From Alkalihalobacillus deserti (lineage in GTDB: Bacteria; Bacillota; Bacilli; Bacillales; Bacillaceae_D): a stretch of 64,000 nt of DNA. Below are positions 54,762 to 63,965 of this stretch, one piece after another. The notes below the pieces were generated by a model. The model did not search any database. It worked only from the letters and a program-made list of their open reading frames with translations, and was not told the DNA's origin. Numbering within the stretch: the stretch's first letter is position 1; every line of letters starts with the position of its first letter. Where the stretch lies: positions 124,001-188,000 of the forward strand of contig NZ_JAJAFR010000004.1 of NCBI RefSeq assembly GCF_020734105.1, read 5' to 3'. A program made the translations under genes and the position numbers.

Positions 54762-56462
54762 ATGAATAAAAAAGACGTGATAAAACATCTTGAAATGATT
54801 GCAACGTATCTTGAAATCAAGGGCGATAATCCTTTTAAAATTTCAGCGTATCGCAAAGCGGCGCTTGCGTTAGAGTCCGATGAACGGACATTAGATGAAA
54901 TTGAAAATCCTGCAACATTAAATGGAATTGGCAAAGGAACAGCCGAAGTCATACTAGAGTTGAAACAAACGGGTAAATCCTCATTAATGGAGCAATTAGC
55001 TGAGGCGGTGCCTTCAGGCCTTTTGACACTGTTGAAACTACAAGGACTTGGTGGCAAAAAGATTGGAAAGCTATATCAAGAACTAAATGTGGTTGATTTG
55101 GAAACACTAAAGCAAGCGTGTGAAGCTAAAGAGGTGCAAAAACTAGCTGGTTTTGGCAAGAAAACAGAAGAGAAAATTCTTATTTCCATAAAAGAGGCAA
55201 GTGAGAGGCCAGAACGATTAGCTCTGCCAACCGTCTTACCACTTGCTGAAGCCATTGAACAGGTATTAGCTGGAATGAACGGAGTAGAGCAGTTCTCAAA
55301 AGCAGGTAGTTTAAGAAGGATGAGAGAAACTGTTAAGGATCTTGATTTCATTATTTCTACAACCGAGCCAGGAACCGTTAAACAACAGTTACTTGAACTG
55401 GATTCCATTAGCAAAGTGGTTGCAAGTGGAGATACAAAGGTTTCTGTAGAGATTACGACAATCGATTTTCCTATCTCTGTTGATTTCAGGCTAGTAAAAC
55501 CGGAAGAATTTGCGACAACCTTGCATCATTTCACAGGATCGAAGAATCATAACGTGAAAATGAGACAGCTAGCTAAAAAACGAGGCGAGAAAATCAGTGA
55601 GTATGGGGTAGAACATCTTGAAACAGGAGAAATGAAAACATTCAAGACAGAGGAAGAGTTCTTTGCACACTTCGGTTTAGAATTTATTCCTCCCGAAGCG
55701 AGAGAAGATCAAGGAGAAGTCGAGCATTCTTATACGTATATAACGAATGACGATATCGTGAGTGACCTTCATATGCATACAACCTGGAGCGATGGTGCTC
55801 ATTCGATTGCAGAAATGGTCGAGGCAGCAAGACAAAAAGGATATCAGTATATAGCAATCACGGATCACTCGAAATATTTGCGTGTTGCTAATGGTCTTTC
55901 GATTGAGCGTTTAAAAGAGCAACATGCTCGTATCAAAGCTCTAAATGCTCAATACGATGACTTTACGATTTTAACTGGAATAGAAATGGATATTTTGCCT
56001 GATGGGACTCTTGATTACGATGATGAGATTTTGGCTGAAGTAGATTTTGTCATTGCGGCGATCCATTCCTCTTTTCAACAGGACCGTGCTACCATAATGA
56101 AACGGTTAATAAGCGCATTAGAAAATAAGCATGTCGATTTAATCGCCCATCCTACAGGTCGAATACTTGGTCATCGCGCAGGCTATGATCTGGATGTAGA
56201 GTTACTGATCGAACTAGCGAAAAAAACGAATACAGCACTTGAATTAAATGCTAACCCACACCGATTAGATTTAGCTGCTCATTGGTTAAAAAAGGCAGAA
56301 GAAGCAGGGGTCACGATCGCGATCAACACAGATGCTCATAATAAAGAATCACTAGATCTTATGTCATACGGTACGGGTGTAGCAAGAAAAGCATTATTAA
56401 AAGCAGAAACAGTTATGAATACTTGGCCATTAGAAAAACTACAAGCGTTTTTGCAAAGATAA
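54762..56462 (+). CDS. polX: DNA polymerase/3'-5' exonuclease PolX
   Basis: Family X repair polymerase with a C-terminal PHP exonuclease, 566 residues (B. subtilis 570). The helix-hairpin-helix region (about 1-150, with LNGIGKGTAEVILELKQTG and LQGLGGKKIGKLY) is followed by the nucleotidyltransferase core GSLRRMRETVKDLDFIIST with paired aspartates and a third in FPISVDFRLV. The PHP domain starts SDLHMHTTWSDGAHS and includes AITDHSKYL, HPTGRILG and INTDAHN. A repeat of about 180 bp lies just upstream. Confidence 0.95.
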   Translation: MNKKDVIKHLEMIATYLEIKGDNPFKISAYRKAALALESDERTLDEIENPATLNGIGKGTAEVILELKQTGKSSLMEQLAEAVPSGLLTLLKLQGLGGKKIGKLYQELNVVDLETLKQACEAKEVQKLAGFGKKTEEKILISIKEASERPERLALPTVLPLAEAIEQVLAGMNGVEQFSKAGSLRRMRETVKDLDFIISTTEPGTVKQQLLELDSISKVVASGDTKVSVEITTIDFPISVDFRLVKPEEFATTLHHFTGSKNHNVKMRQLAKKRGEKISEYGVEHLETGEMKTFKTEEEFFAHFGLEFIPPEAREDQGEVEHSYTYITNDDIVSDLHMHTTWSDGAHSIAEMVEAARQKGYQYIAITDHSKYLRVANGLSIERLKEQHARIKALNAQYDDFTILTGIEMDILPDGTLDYDDEILAEVDFVIAAIHSSFQQDRATIMKRLISALENKHVDLIAHPTGRILGHRAGYDLDVELLIELAKKTNTALELNANPHRLDLAAHWLKKAEEAGVTIAINTDAHNKESLDLMSYGTGVARKALLKAETVMNTWPLEKLQAFLQR

Positions 56463-56650
56463 AGAAGTAAAATTCGAGTAAATACAGGATCGGTTTCAAA
56501 AAAGCCTGAAAAGCCTTTCGAAGATGACAGCAATGTTTCCATAAGCAGTACGTTAAACGACAAGAAACCCATTTGTCCTTCAACAATAAAAGAAGGCAGC
56601 GGTTTGTGTTCATTCAGAAAAGACGGCTAGCCGTTTCCTTAAACAACACG
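56462..56650 (+). repeat. Repeat family 2, copy 2 (before mutS2)
   Basis: Partner of 54516-54697, sharing ordered blocks including TACAGGAT, GTTTCAA and ACGACAAGAA, and ending in AGAAAAGACGGCTAGCCGT, the counterpart of the closing hairpin in copy 1. It fills the polX-mutS2 gap. Confidence 0.65.
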
Positions 56651-56684
56651 AATAATGGATTTTATAGAGAAGGAGTTATCATAG

Positions 56685-59045
56685 ATGGAACGAGTCTTAC
56701 GAGTATTAGAATTTGAAAAGATGAAAAAGCAATTGACTGGTCATGTCTCCTCTTCTCTAGGAAGACAAAAGGTCTTGGCGTTAAAGCCGTCGACAGATAA
56801 AGAAGAGGTTGAAAAATGGCAAAAGGAAACGTCAGAAGGAGCAAAAGTTCTTAGGTTAAAAGGGAATGCTCCTCTTGGCGGAATCACGGATGTTGTAGCA
56901 CATGCAAAACGGGCAAAAATTGGTGGGGCACTAGCTGCACATGAGTTAATGGAAGTGGCAAGTACTATTTACGGGGGACGTAGGCTGAAGAAGTTTATTG
57001 TCACACTGGTTGAAGAAGAGGAAATTGACTTGCCTTTGCTTCATCTATACTCAGAAGAAATTGAGCCGTTAACGGACGTAGAGCGTGAGATTAAGCAATG
57101 TATTGACGACAACGGACATGTAATGGATTCTGCTAGTTCTGAGCTTAGGACGATTCGCTCACAAGTAAGAAGCTACGAATCTTCCGTGCGCTCAAAATTA
57201 GAAAGCATCACACGATCCTCTAGCTCGCAAAAAATGTTATCGGATGCGATTGTCACAATTCGAAATGATCGATTTGTTATTCCTGTTAAGCAAGAGTACC
57301 GCAGTTCTTTCGGAGGGATTATCCATGATCAATCAGCTTCTGGAGCGACCCTATTTATCGAACCACAAGCAATTGTCGTGTTAAATAATCAATTGCGTGA
57401 AGCAAAAGTAAAAGAAAAGAGAGAGATTGAACGAATCTTAACAGAACTATCTGCGCTAGTGGCTGAAATTGCCGATGATTTATTGCATAATTTAACGATT
57501 CTTGCTGCCTTTGATTTTATTTTTGCAAAGGCTCGATATGCTAAGCAAATCAAAGCATCTGAGCCAATGCTAAATGAAGATGGCTATATAAATATGAGAA
57601 AAGCGCGTCATCCTCTATTAGAGGAAAATGAGGTTGTACCGATTAATGTTGAACTAGGAGGAACGTATCGCTCTCTTATTATTACGGGTCCTAATACCGG
57701 AGGAAAAACCGTGACGTTAAAAACGGTCGGGCTTCTTACGCTAATGGCTCAATCGGGGCTACATGTCCCGGTCGAGGATGAATCGGAGATGGCGGTATTT
57801 AAACAGATTTTTGCTGACATTGGGGATGAACAGTCAATCGAGCAAAGTTTAAGTACGTTTTCTTCCCATATGACGAACATTGTTAGTATTTTAGATAAAG
57901 TCGACTTTCAAAGTCTAGTCCTTTTTGACGAGCTTGGAGCGGGGACGGATCCAACAGAAGGAGCTGCTTTAGCGATTTCAATTTTAGATGATGTCTATAA
58001 TCGCGGCGCCTGTGTAGTGGCAACAACTCATTACAGCGAATTAAAAGGCTATGCTTATAATCGTGAAGGAGCGATTAATGCAAGCGTGGAGTTTGATGTG
58101 GAGACGTTGCGTCCAACATATCGCTTGCTTATTGGAGTTCCTGGACGAAGCAATGCGTTTGCGATTTCAAGAAGACTTGGACTAAATGAACGCGTGATTG
58201 ATAAGGCGAAGGAACAAATTGATAGTGAGACCAATCAGATTGAGTTGATGATTGCTTCGCTTGAAACAAGCCAGAAATCAGCTGAGTCAGAGTGGGAAGA
58301 AGCTAAGTCTCTTCGAAAAGAAGCGGAAAAGCTTCGCGCAGACCTTGAAGAGCAATTACAAGTTCTCGAGACAGAGAAGGAACGAATTTTTAAAGAGGCT
58401 GAAGACAAAGCAGAAAAAGCTGTTCAAGAGGCGAAGGAAGAAGCCGAGTTAATTATTAGTGAACTACGTGACATGCAAAAACAAGGTTTATCAGTGAAAG
58501 AACATCAAATTATTGACGCGAAAAAGCATCTAGAGCAAGCAACGCCAAAACTAACGTCGAAGCAGAAAAAAATTAAGAAGGTTGCTGCAAAAGCAAAACA
58601 AAATATTCAAAATGGAGATGAAGTAAAAGTTTTAAGCTTTGGACAAAAAGGAATCGTTGTTGAAAAAATAAGTGAAACTGAATTTCAGGTCCAAATGGGT
58701 ATTATGAAGATGAAAGTAAAACAGGATGACTTGCAACTTTTAGATCGTCCCAAGCAGGTTGAAACCAAGCCTCTAGCGATGGTACGGGGTAACGATCACC
58801 ATGTTAAATCAGAGCTTGACTTACGTGGGGAAAGATTTGAAGATGCGATGTTGATGGTTGAGAAATATATTGATGATGCTCTGCTCGCTGGATATCATCA
58901 AGTTTCTATTATACACGGTAAAGGTAGTGGTGCCCTCCGTAAAGGGGTCAAACAATTATTAAAAAAGCATCGACATGTTCAAAGTGAGCGAGATGGTGGG
59001 ATGAATGAAGGTGGTCTTGGGAACACCGTTGTGGAGCTGAAATAA
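56685..59045 (+). CDS. mutS2: Endonuclease MutS2 / ribosome rescue ATPase
   Basis: MutS-like ATPase without the mismatch-recognition domain, 786 residues. Walker A is [17 protein letters not shown] (about 330-346) and Walker [17 protein letters not shown]; a long coiled coil (about 515-640) leads to a KOW-like segment and a C-terminal Smr nuclease domain with [12 protein letters not shown] and [14 protein letters not shown]. In B. subtilis MutS2 acts on collided ribosomes and on recombination intermediates. GAAGGAG precedes the ATG. Confidence 0.95.
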   Translation: MERVLRVLEFEKMKKQLTGHVSSSLGRQKVLALKPSTDKEEVEKWQKETSEGAKVLRLKGNAPLGGITDVVAHAKRAKIGGALAAHELMEVASTIYGGRRLKKFIVTLVEEEEIDLPLLHLYSEEIEPLTDVEREIKQCIDDNGHVMDSASSELRTIRSQVRSYESSVRSKLESITRSSSSQKMLSDAIVTIRNDRFVIPVKQEYRSSFGGIIHDQSASGATLFIEPQAIVVLNNQLREAKVKEKREIERILTELSALVAEIADDLLHNLTILAAFDFIFAKARYAKQIKASEPMLNEDGYINMRKARHPLLEENEVVPINVELGGTYRSLIITGPNTGGKTVTLKTVGLLTLMAQSGLHVPVEDESEMAVFKQIFADIGDEQSIEQSLSTFSSHMTNIVSILDKVDFQSLVLFDELGAGTDPTEGAALAISILDDVYNRGACVVATTHYSELKGYAYNREGAINASVEFDVETLRPTYRLLIGVPGRSNAFAISRRLGLNERVIDKAKEQIDSETNQIELMIASLETSQKSAESEWEEAKSLRKEAEKLRADLEEQLQVLETEKERIFKEAEDKAEKAVQEAKEEAELIISELRDMQKQGLSVKEHQIIDAKKHLEQATPKLTSKQKKIKKVAAKAKQNIQNGDEVKVLSFGQKGIVVEKISETEFQVQMGIMKMKVKQDDLQLLDRPKQVETKPLAMVRGNDHHVKSELDLRGERFEDAMLMVEKYIDDALLAGYHQVSIIHGKGSGALRKGVKQLLKKHRHVQSERDGGMNEGGLGNTVVELK

Positions 59046-59059
59046 GAGAGGCGAGATAA

Positions 59060-59473
59060 ATGGAAGCATTTTTTGAATATGAGTGGGTTCGAACAGCAGC
59101 TTACTACAGTGTCTCCCTCCTAGCAATCATTTTATTCTTGGCAATCTTCGAGTTGGTTACTAGCTATAAGAACTGGCAAGAGATCAAAAAGGGAAATATA
59201 GCGGTTGCGCTTGCAACTGGTGGGAAAATCTTTGGCGTAGCTAACATTTTCAGGCATTCGATAGAGTATTCCGATTCTCTTCTGATGATGCTAGGCTGGG
59301 GAGTTCTTGGTTTCTTCTTATTATTGTTTAGCTATTTTATGTTTGAGTTTCTAACTCCAACTTTTAAAGTGGATGAAGAGATTGAGCGAGACAATCGGGC
59401 TGTTGGATTCATCGCTATGATCATTTCTATTGGTCTTTCTTATGTCATAGGTGCGAGTATTATTGCGAGATAG
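59060..59473 (+). CDS. yshE: DUF350 membrane protein YshE
   Basis: A 137-residue membrane protein with four hydrophobic segments (about 12-31, 49-64, 74-95 and 111-133), the two-repeat DUF350 pattern, containing NIAVALATGGKIFGVANIFRHSI in pieces. It starts 14 bases after mutS2 and matches YshE in length and position. Function unknown. AGAGAGGCGAG precedes the ATG. Confidence 0.9.
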   Translation: MEAFFEYEWVRTAAYYSVSLLAIILFLAIFELVTSYKNWQEIKKGNIAVALATGGKIFGVANIFRHSIEYSDSLLMMLGWGVLGFFLLLFSYFMFEFLTPTFKVDEEIERDNRAVGFIAMIISIGLSYVIGASIIAR

Positions 59474-59490
59474 AAGGAGTGGTTTCACAA

Positions 59491-59577
59491 GTGGAACGGT
59501 TAATGAAAATACTATATGTAGCATGCGGAGCGTTTATATTAGCTGGAATTATTTTCATGATTTTTTATGCACCGTGA
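59491..59577 (+). CDS. 28-residue single-helix membrane peptide
   Basis: A GTG-initiated frame directly after yshE encodes MERLMKI, then a hydrophobic helix (LYVACGAFILAGIIFMIFY) and a stop after AP. AAGGAGTGG lies nine bases before the start, the gap from yshE is 17 bases, and a terminator follows 12 bases after the stop. This placement argues for a real last gene of the mutS2-yshE unit. Function unknown. Confidence 0.65.
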   Translation: MERLMKILYVACGAFILAGIIFMIFYAP

Positions 59578-59589
59578 GAACGAGAAATT

Positions 59590-59626
59590 AAAGCTGCTGG
59601 GGGCAATCCTATACAGCTTTTTTTTA
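59590..59626 (+). terminator. Terminator after the mutS2-yshE unit
   Basis: AAAGCTG (59590-59596) pairs with CAGCTTT (59614-59620), followed by further T. Confidence 0.75.
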
Positions 59627-59720
59627 TTCGTAATAATGGGTTTTAGTGTAATCAAAAATTAATTTGAAAATGGGTTAATCAACTTCTTTAAAAAAAGTTC
59701 ATAAAAAAGTCAAAAAGTGA

Positions 59721-59749
59721 TTCAGATATGTAATCGTTAACAATACAAT
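59721..59749 (+). promoter_or_regulatory. SigA-type promoter for lcfA
   Basis: TTCAGA (59721-59726), a 17-base spacer and TACAAT (59744-59749), 62 bases before the lcfA ATG. No FadR-type palindrome is visible here. Confidence 0.5.
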
Positions 59750-59791
59750 GGAAGTAGTAAGACTGATTTAAGAGAAAGGAGTAAGAACAAA

Positions 59792-59809
59792 ATGGTAAGG
59801 AGGAGATAG
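59792..59809 (+). CDS. Five-codon ORF (MVRRR) over the lcfA ribosome site
   Basis: ATG GTA AGG AGG AGA TAG lies two bases before the lcfA ATG and has its own AAAGGAG ten bases upstream. Its rare Arg codons AGG AGG AGA are the lcfA Shine-Dalgarno sequence. It may be a regulatory leader peptide or chance. Confidence 0.4.
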   Translation: MVRRR

Positions 59810-59811
59810 TC

Positions 59812-61518
59812 ATGACAACGGTTGAGAAGATTTGGTTAGACAGTTATCCTGAGGAAGTTCCCCATTCTATTGACTACGATGAGAGGTGTTTACATGATTA
59901 CTTAAAGCTATCAGCCGAAAAGTATTCGAGTAATATAGCCCTTCATTTCTTAGGTAAGGAAATGTCATACACAGAATTGTATGAGCAAGCGAAACAATTT
60001 GCTAATCAATTGCAATCCCTTGGAGTAAAAAAGGGTGATCGCGTTGCAATCATGCTGGCAAACTGTCCACAAGGTGTCATTAGTTATTATGGTGCACTTA
60101 TGATTGGTGCTGTTGTTGTCCAGACAAACCCTCTCTATGTGGAGAGAGAGTTAGAGCATCAATTAATTGATTCAGGAGCTAAGGTCATTATTTGTCTCGA
60201 CCTCGTATTTTCCAGAGTTGAAAAAGTACGTTCAAAAACCAATCTAGAACATGTCATTGTTACAAGTATTAAAGACTATCTACCATTCCCTAAAAATTTG
60301 CTCTACCCTTTCGTACAGAAGAAAACATCAGGCATTAAAATAGATGTGGAATACAATCACAATACATTTGCATTCAAACCATTTTTAAAATCAGGAAAAT
60401 CAGATGAAGTGCTTATAGAGATGGATCCGATTAAGGATTTAGCTCTTCTGCAATATACAGGTGGTACAACAGGTCCAGCGAAAGGAGTCATGCTTACACA
60501 TCAAAATCTGGTTGTCAACACGATGCAATGCATTCATTGGACCTATAAGATAGCACCAGGAAAAGAAAAGGGCTTGGCCGTTCTGCCTTTCTTTCATGTA
60601 TATGGAATGACAGTCAGCATGAATTTTGGCGTTATGAATGGCCATACAACCGTTATCTTACCTAAATTCGAAACAAAAGACGTTTTAAAAACGATTGAGA
60701 AACAAAAAATTAATTTGTTTCCTGGAGCACCAACGATGTACGTCGCTTTAATTAACGATCCTACCATAAAGGATTATGACCTTTCATCGATAAAAGCTTG
60801 TTTAAGTGGGGCTGCGCCACTCCCTTTAGAAATCCAACAGAAGTTTGAACAACTAACGGGTGGTAAGCTTGTTGAAGGATATGGTTTAACGGAAACATCT
60901 CCGGTTGCGATCGCGACACCCATTTGGGGGAAACGTAAAACAGGAAGTATAGGCATTCCATGGCCAGATACAGAAGTGGCTGTCATTTCAGCTGAAACGG
61001 GTGAATCCGTTGATAAAGGAGAAGTGGGTGAAATTGCCATTAGAGGTCCTCAAGTGATGAAAGGATATTGGAATCGTCCGGAAGAAACGGCAAAAGTATT
61101 TAACGGTGATTGGTTCATAACAGGGGATATGGGTTATATGGATGACGAAGGATATTTCTACATTGTAGATCGGAAGAAAGATTTGATTATTGCTGGTGGT
61201 TTTAACATTTATCCACGAGAAATTGAGGAAGTTTTATATGAACATGAGGCAGTTCAAGAAGCAGTTATTATTGGTGTTCCTGATGAATATCGAGGAGAGA
61301 CGGTTAAAGCTTTTGTTGTCTTAAAAGAAGGTAAAACGTTAACAGAAAAAGAATTAAATGAATTCTGTCGTAAGCATTTAGCTGCCTTTAAGGTACCGAG
61401 GCTTTATGAGTTCCGTGAAGAGCTACCTAAAACTCTTGTTGGCAAAATTCTCCGACGAGTTCTTGTAGAAGAAGAAAAAGAGAAACTCAAGTCACAAGAG
61501 AAAGTTAGCAACGAGTAA
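59812..61518 (+). CDS. lcfA: Long-chain fatty acid-CoA ligase
   Basis: Activates fatty acids with ATP and CoA, the entry to beta-oxidation. Its 568 residues show the AMP-binding motifs LLQYTGGTTGPAKGVMLTHQ (about 210-228), VEGYGLTETSP (about 360), the TGD motif WFITGDMGYMDDEGYFYIVD and the linker RKKDLIIAGGFNIYP, and the C-terminal catalytic lysine in PKTLVGKILRRVL. AGGAGGAG precedes the ATG. A terminator follows; a decayed copy lies downstream. Confidence 0.95.
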   Translation: MTTVEKIWLDSYPEEVPHSIDYDERCLHDYLKLSAEKYSSNIALHFLGKEMSYTELYEQAKQFANQLQSLGVKKGDRVAIMLANCPQGVISYYGALMIGAVVVQTNPLYVERELEHQLIDSGAKVIICLDLVFSRVEKVRSKTNLEHVIVTSIKDYLPFPKNLLYPFVQKKTSGIKIDVEYNHNTFAFKPFLKSGKSDEVLIEMDPIKDLALLQYTGGTTGPAKGVMLTHQNLVVNTMQCIHWTYKIAPGKEKGLAVLPFFHVYGMTVSMNFGVMNGHTTVILPKFETKDVLKTIEKQKINLFPGAPTMYVALINDPTIKDYDLSSIKACLSGAAPLPLEIQQKFEQLTGGKLVEGYGLTETSPVAIATPIWGKRKTGSIGIPWPDTEVAVISAETGESVDKGEVGEIAIRGPQVMKGYWNRPEETAKVFNGDWFITGDMGYMDDEGYFYIVDRKKDLIIAGGFNIYPREIEEVLYEHEAVQEAVIIGVPDEYRGETVKAFVVLKEGKTLTEKELNEFCRKHLAAFKVPRLYEFREELPKTLVGKILRRVLVEEEKEKLKSQEKVSNE

Positions 61519-61572
61519 AGAAAAGATAGAAAATAACAAAGCATTTAATTCAGGGGAGTTCTTTTTAATAGG

Positions 61573-61610
61573 AAACGCTAGGGGTGGCGATATTCCTTTA
61601 GCGTTTTTTT
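61573..61610 (+). terminator. Terminator after lcfA
   Basis: AAACGCTA (61573-61580) pairs with TAGCGTTT around a GGGG...TTCC stretch, followed by T residues. Confidence 0.8.
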
Positions 61611-61900
61611 TGAAGTGAGTAAATTTTGAATCAGAATTCAAGCAATGTGAAAGTAAATAATTGATTATTCAAGGAAGGGCTATAGTTGCTGCTTTAGTTA
61701 CTATTTAGAACCTACTATAGTAAAGCCTTTAAAGATGTAGCGGCTACTCATTGCAGATTGTTCAAAAGTACAAAACCATTCTTGTTTAATCTCTCAAAGA
61801 AAAAAATAAACAAACGCTGCATTAAATTCACCTCATTTTAAATGGTTAATACTAATATTTTAGAAAGAATTATAAAAAAGTTTCAACTATCTATTTAAAA
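61611..61900 (+). other. Gap between lcfA and its decayed copy
   Basis: About 290 AT-rich bases with no credible gene. The stretch before the palindrome at 61900 probably held the promoter of the decayed copy. Confidence 0.45.
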
Positions 61901-61915
61901 TGAATGAACATTCAT
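61900..61915 (+). promoter_or_regulatory. Degenerate FadR-like palindrome before the lcfA pseudogene
   Basis: ATGAATG-AA-CATTCAT is a perfect seven-base palindrome with two central bases, a shortened form of the FadR operator seen at 62521-62538. Confidence 0.5.
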
Positions 61916-61976
61916 CACAATAGAGAAGAGTAGGATGAAGCTTTGGAAGGAAAGGAGATTAGGAGGCTGTTTTACA

Positions 61977-62474
61977 TAATAACTGTATCTGAAAAAATGG
62001 CTTGATCGTTACGATAAAGAAATACCAGCTTCAATTGATTATCCAAAGCAAGCATTGCATGAGTTAGTTGAAGAAGTCGTTGAACGTTATCCTAATCATG
62101 TAGCACTTGAATTTTTAGGAAAGTCACTAACATACAAGGAATTTGCGCAGTCAGTAAGACAATTTGCTAATCATTTGCAAACATTAGGATTAGACAAGGG
62201 AGATCGGGTTGCGATTATGCTTCCCAATTGTCGACAAGGAGTCATTACGCACTTTGCAACATTAATGGCAGGCGGTGTTGACGTTCAGACAAATCCCCTA
62301 TATGTCGAAAGAGAGCTTGAACATCAGTTAGCAATTGAGCATATTATTATAAGCGTTATTAAAGATTGTCTACCATTCCCGAAAAATGTAATTCACCCGT
62401 TTTTTCAGAAAAAGAACACGGGATTATCTTTTGATGTGACTTTTAATGAATGGTTAACATCATCAATTAAATAG
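61977..62474 (+). pseudogene. Truncated, frameshifted second copy of lcfA
   Basis: Remnant of a tandem paralogue. An intact AGGAGG is followed nine bases later by ATA ATA ACT GTA, where lcfA has MTTV, so the start codon appears mutated. A frameshift in the A run near 61997 joins TVSEK to WLDRYDKE. The body matches lcfA (ALEFLGKSLTYKEF, GDRVAIMLPNCRQGV, TNPLYVERELEHQL), then about 27 residues are missing in frame before EHIIISVIKDCLPFPKN. The frame stops after 420 bases, so roughly the last 380 residues, including all ATP-binding motifs, are gone. Confidence 0.88.
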
Positions 62475-62483
62475 AAGAAATGG

Positions 62484-62512
62484 TTGACAGTCACAATCTT
62501 TTTCACTACAAT
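62484..62512 (+). promoter_or_regulatory. SigA-type promoter for fadR-fadB-etfB
   Basis: TTGACA (62484-62489), a 17-base spacer and TACAAT (62507-62512), beginning ten bases after the pseudogene stop. Confidence 0.75.
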
Positions 62513-62520
62513 AAGAGTGA

Positions 62521-62538
62521 TGAATGAGTAATCATTCA
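62521..62538 (+). promoter_or_regulatory. FadR operator
   Basis: TGAATGAGTAATCATTCA fits the B. subtilis FadR box (TGAATGAMTANTCATTCA) at all positions but one central base (G for M), with perfect eight-base arms. It lies just after the -10, where a bound repressor would block transcription. Confidence 0.85.
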
Positions 62539-62557
62539 CTTCAAAGGAGAGACGACA

Positions 62558-63142
62558 GTGGGAAAGAAAAAAGGACCTAAATACAACCAGATCATCGATG
62601 CTGCCGTTAAAGTGATTGCTAGTCATGGTTATCATCAAGCGCAAGTTTCTAAAATTGCAAAAGAAGCTGGTGTAGCTGATGGTACAATCTATTTATATTT
62701 TGAAAATAAAGAAGATATCTTAACCTCATTATTTGAGGAGAAGATGGGCCATTTTGTTGAGATCATCCGTGAACGTCTTATTTCAGAGACTTCGATTGAA
62801 GAAAAACTTTTAATTTTAGTGAAAATGCACTTTGAACAACTTCAAGCTGATAAGAATCTAGCGATTGTCACACAGCTCGAGCTGCGACAATCAAATACCG
62901 TTTTGCGATTAAAGATTAATGGTATTTTTAAAAACTACTTAGTTTTGTTAGAGGAATTACTAACAGAAGGAAAAGCAGCAGGTTATTTCACTGCTGAACT
63001 AGATAACCGTTTAGCTCGTCAAATGGTCTTTGGTACATTAGATGAGGTCGTAACAAATTGGGTAATGAAGGATTGTAAATATGATCTAATTGCTTCAGCT
63101 AAGCCTATTCACAACATGTTACTTCGTGCATTTCGCGCTTAG
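62558..63142 (+). CDS. fadR: TetR-family fatty acid degradation regulator FadR
   Basis: Repressor of beta-oxidation genes, released by long-chain acyl-CoA in B. subtilis. Its 194 residues have an N-terminal TetR helix-turn-helix (about 10-55: IIDAAVKVIASHGYHQAQVS, AGVADGTIYLYFENKED) and an all-helical ligand domain with QLELRQSN. It is unrelated to the GntR-type FadR of E. coli. The GTG start follows AAGGAGAG. The operator in front predicts autoregulation, and fadB follows 24 bases on. Confidence 0.94.
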   Translation: MGKKKGPKYNQIIDAAVKVIASHGYHQAQVSKIAKEAGVADGTIYLYFENKEDILTSLFEEKMGHFVEIIRERLISETSIEEKLLILVKMHFEQLQADKNLAIVTQLELRQSNTVLRLKINGIFKNYLVLLEELLTEGKAAGYFTAELDNRLARQMVFGTLDEVVTNWVMKDCKYDLIASAKPIHNMLLRAFRA

Positions 63143-63166
63143 TTTGGATGCAAAGGAGTGAAGTAA

Positions 63167-63943
63167 ATGGATTATGTCCAAGTAGTTGTAAAAGAAAAAG
63201 TAGCCACCATTACGTTCAATCGTCCTCCTGCTAATGCTCTTTCAAAGAGTGTTCTTTCAGAGCTTGAACACATATTAACAGAGCTCGAAAGCAATGAAGA
63301 TGTCCATGTTCTATTGCTTCATGGAGAAGGACGATTCTTTGCTGCAGGTGCTGATATCAAGGAGTTTACTGAAGCAAAAGATGGGGTAGAGTTTGCTCGA
63401 ATTGCTAGGAATGGACAGGGAGTATTCAGAAGAATGGAAGATTTCCCTAAGCCGATTATTGTAGCGATTCACGGTGCTGCACTTGGTGGTGGATTGGAGC
63501 TTGCCATGTCCTGCCATATTAGGCTTGCGACTAAAGATGCAAAATTAGGATTGCCTGAACTATCTTTAGGACTTATTCCGGGTTTTGCAGGCAGCCAACG
63601 TCTACCACGTTTTGTAGGTACGGCTAAAGCGGCTGAAATGATGTTGACGAGTGATCCAATATCTGGGTCTGAAGCTAAAGAACTAGGGCTAGTAAACTCT
63701 ACTTTTGCTTCAGAAACAGAACTATTAGAAGAATCTCTTATACTAGCTAAAAAAATAGCAACAAAGAGTATGGTTTCAGTAAAAAGAACGCTTGAATTAC
63801 TTCGCTATAGTCGAAATCCACAGCAAGAAATTGGATCAAGCCGCGAAGCTGAGCTGTTTGGAGAAGTCTTTGATTCCGCTGATGGAAAAGAAGGAATCCA
63901 TGCATTTATAGAGAAACGCTCACCGAACTTTCAAAACAAATAA
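63167..63943 (+). CDS. fadB: Enoyl-CoA hydratase
   Basis: Hydrates trans-2-enoyl-CoA in beta-oxidation. A 258-residue crotonase-fold enzyme with the oxyanion-hole segments FFAAGADIKEF (about 61-71) and HGAALGGGLELAMSCH (about 103-118), and catalytic glutamates around LGLPELSLGLIPGFAG. The name follows B. subtilis YsiB/FadB, which lacks the second dehydrogenase domain of E. coli FadB. AAGGAGTGA precedes the ATG. Part of the fadR-fadB-etfB unit. Confidence 0.93.
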   Translation: MDYVQVVVKEKVATITFNRPPANALSKSVLSELEHILTELESNEDVHVLLLHGEGRFFAAGADIKEFTEAKDGVEFARIARNGQGVFRRMEDFPKPIIVAIHGAALGGGLELAMSCHIRLATKDAKLGLPELSLGLIPGFAGSQRLPRFVGTAKAAEMMLTSDPISGSEAKELGLVNSTFASETELLEESLILAKKIATKSMVSVKRTLELLRYSRNPQQEIGSSREAELFGEVFDSADGKEGIHAFIEKRSPNFQNK

Positions 63944-63965
63944 TAAATTGTAGGAGGGAAAAGAC

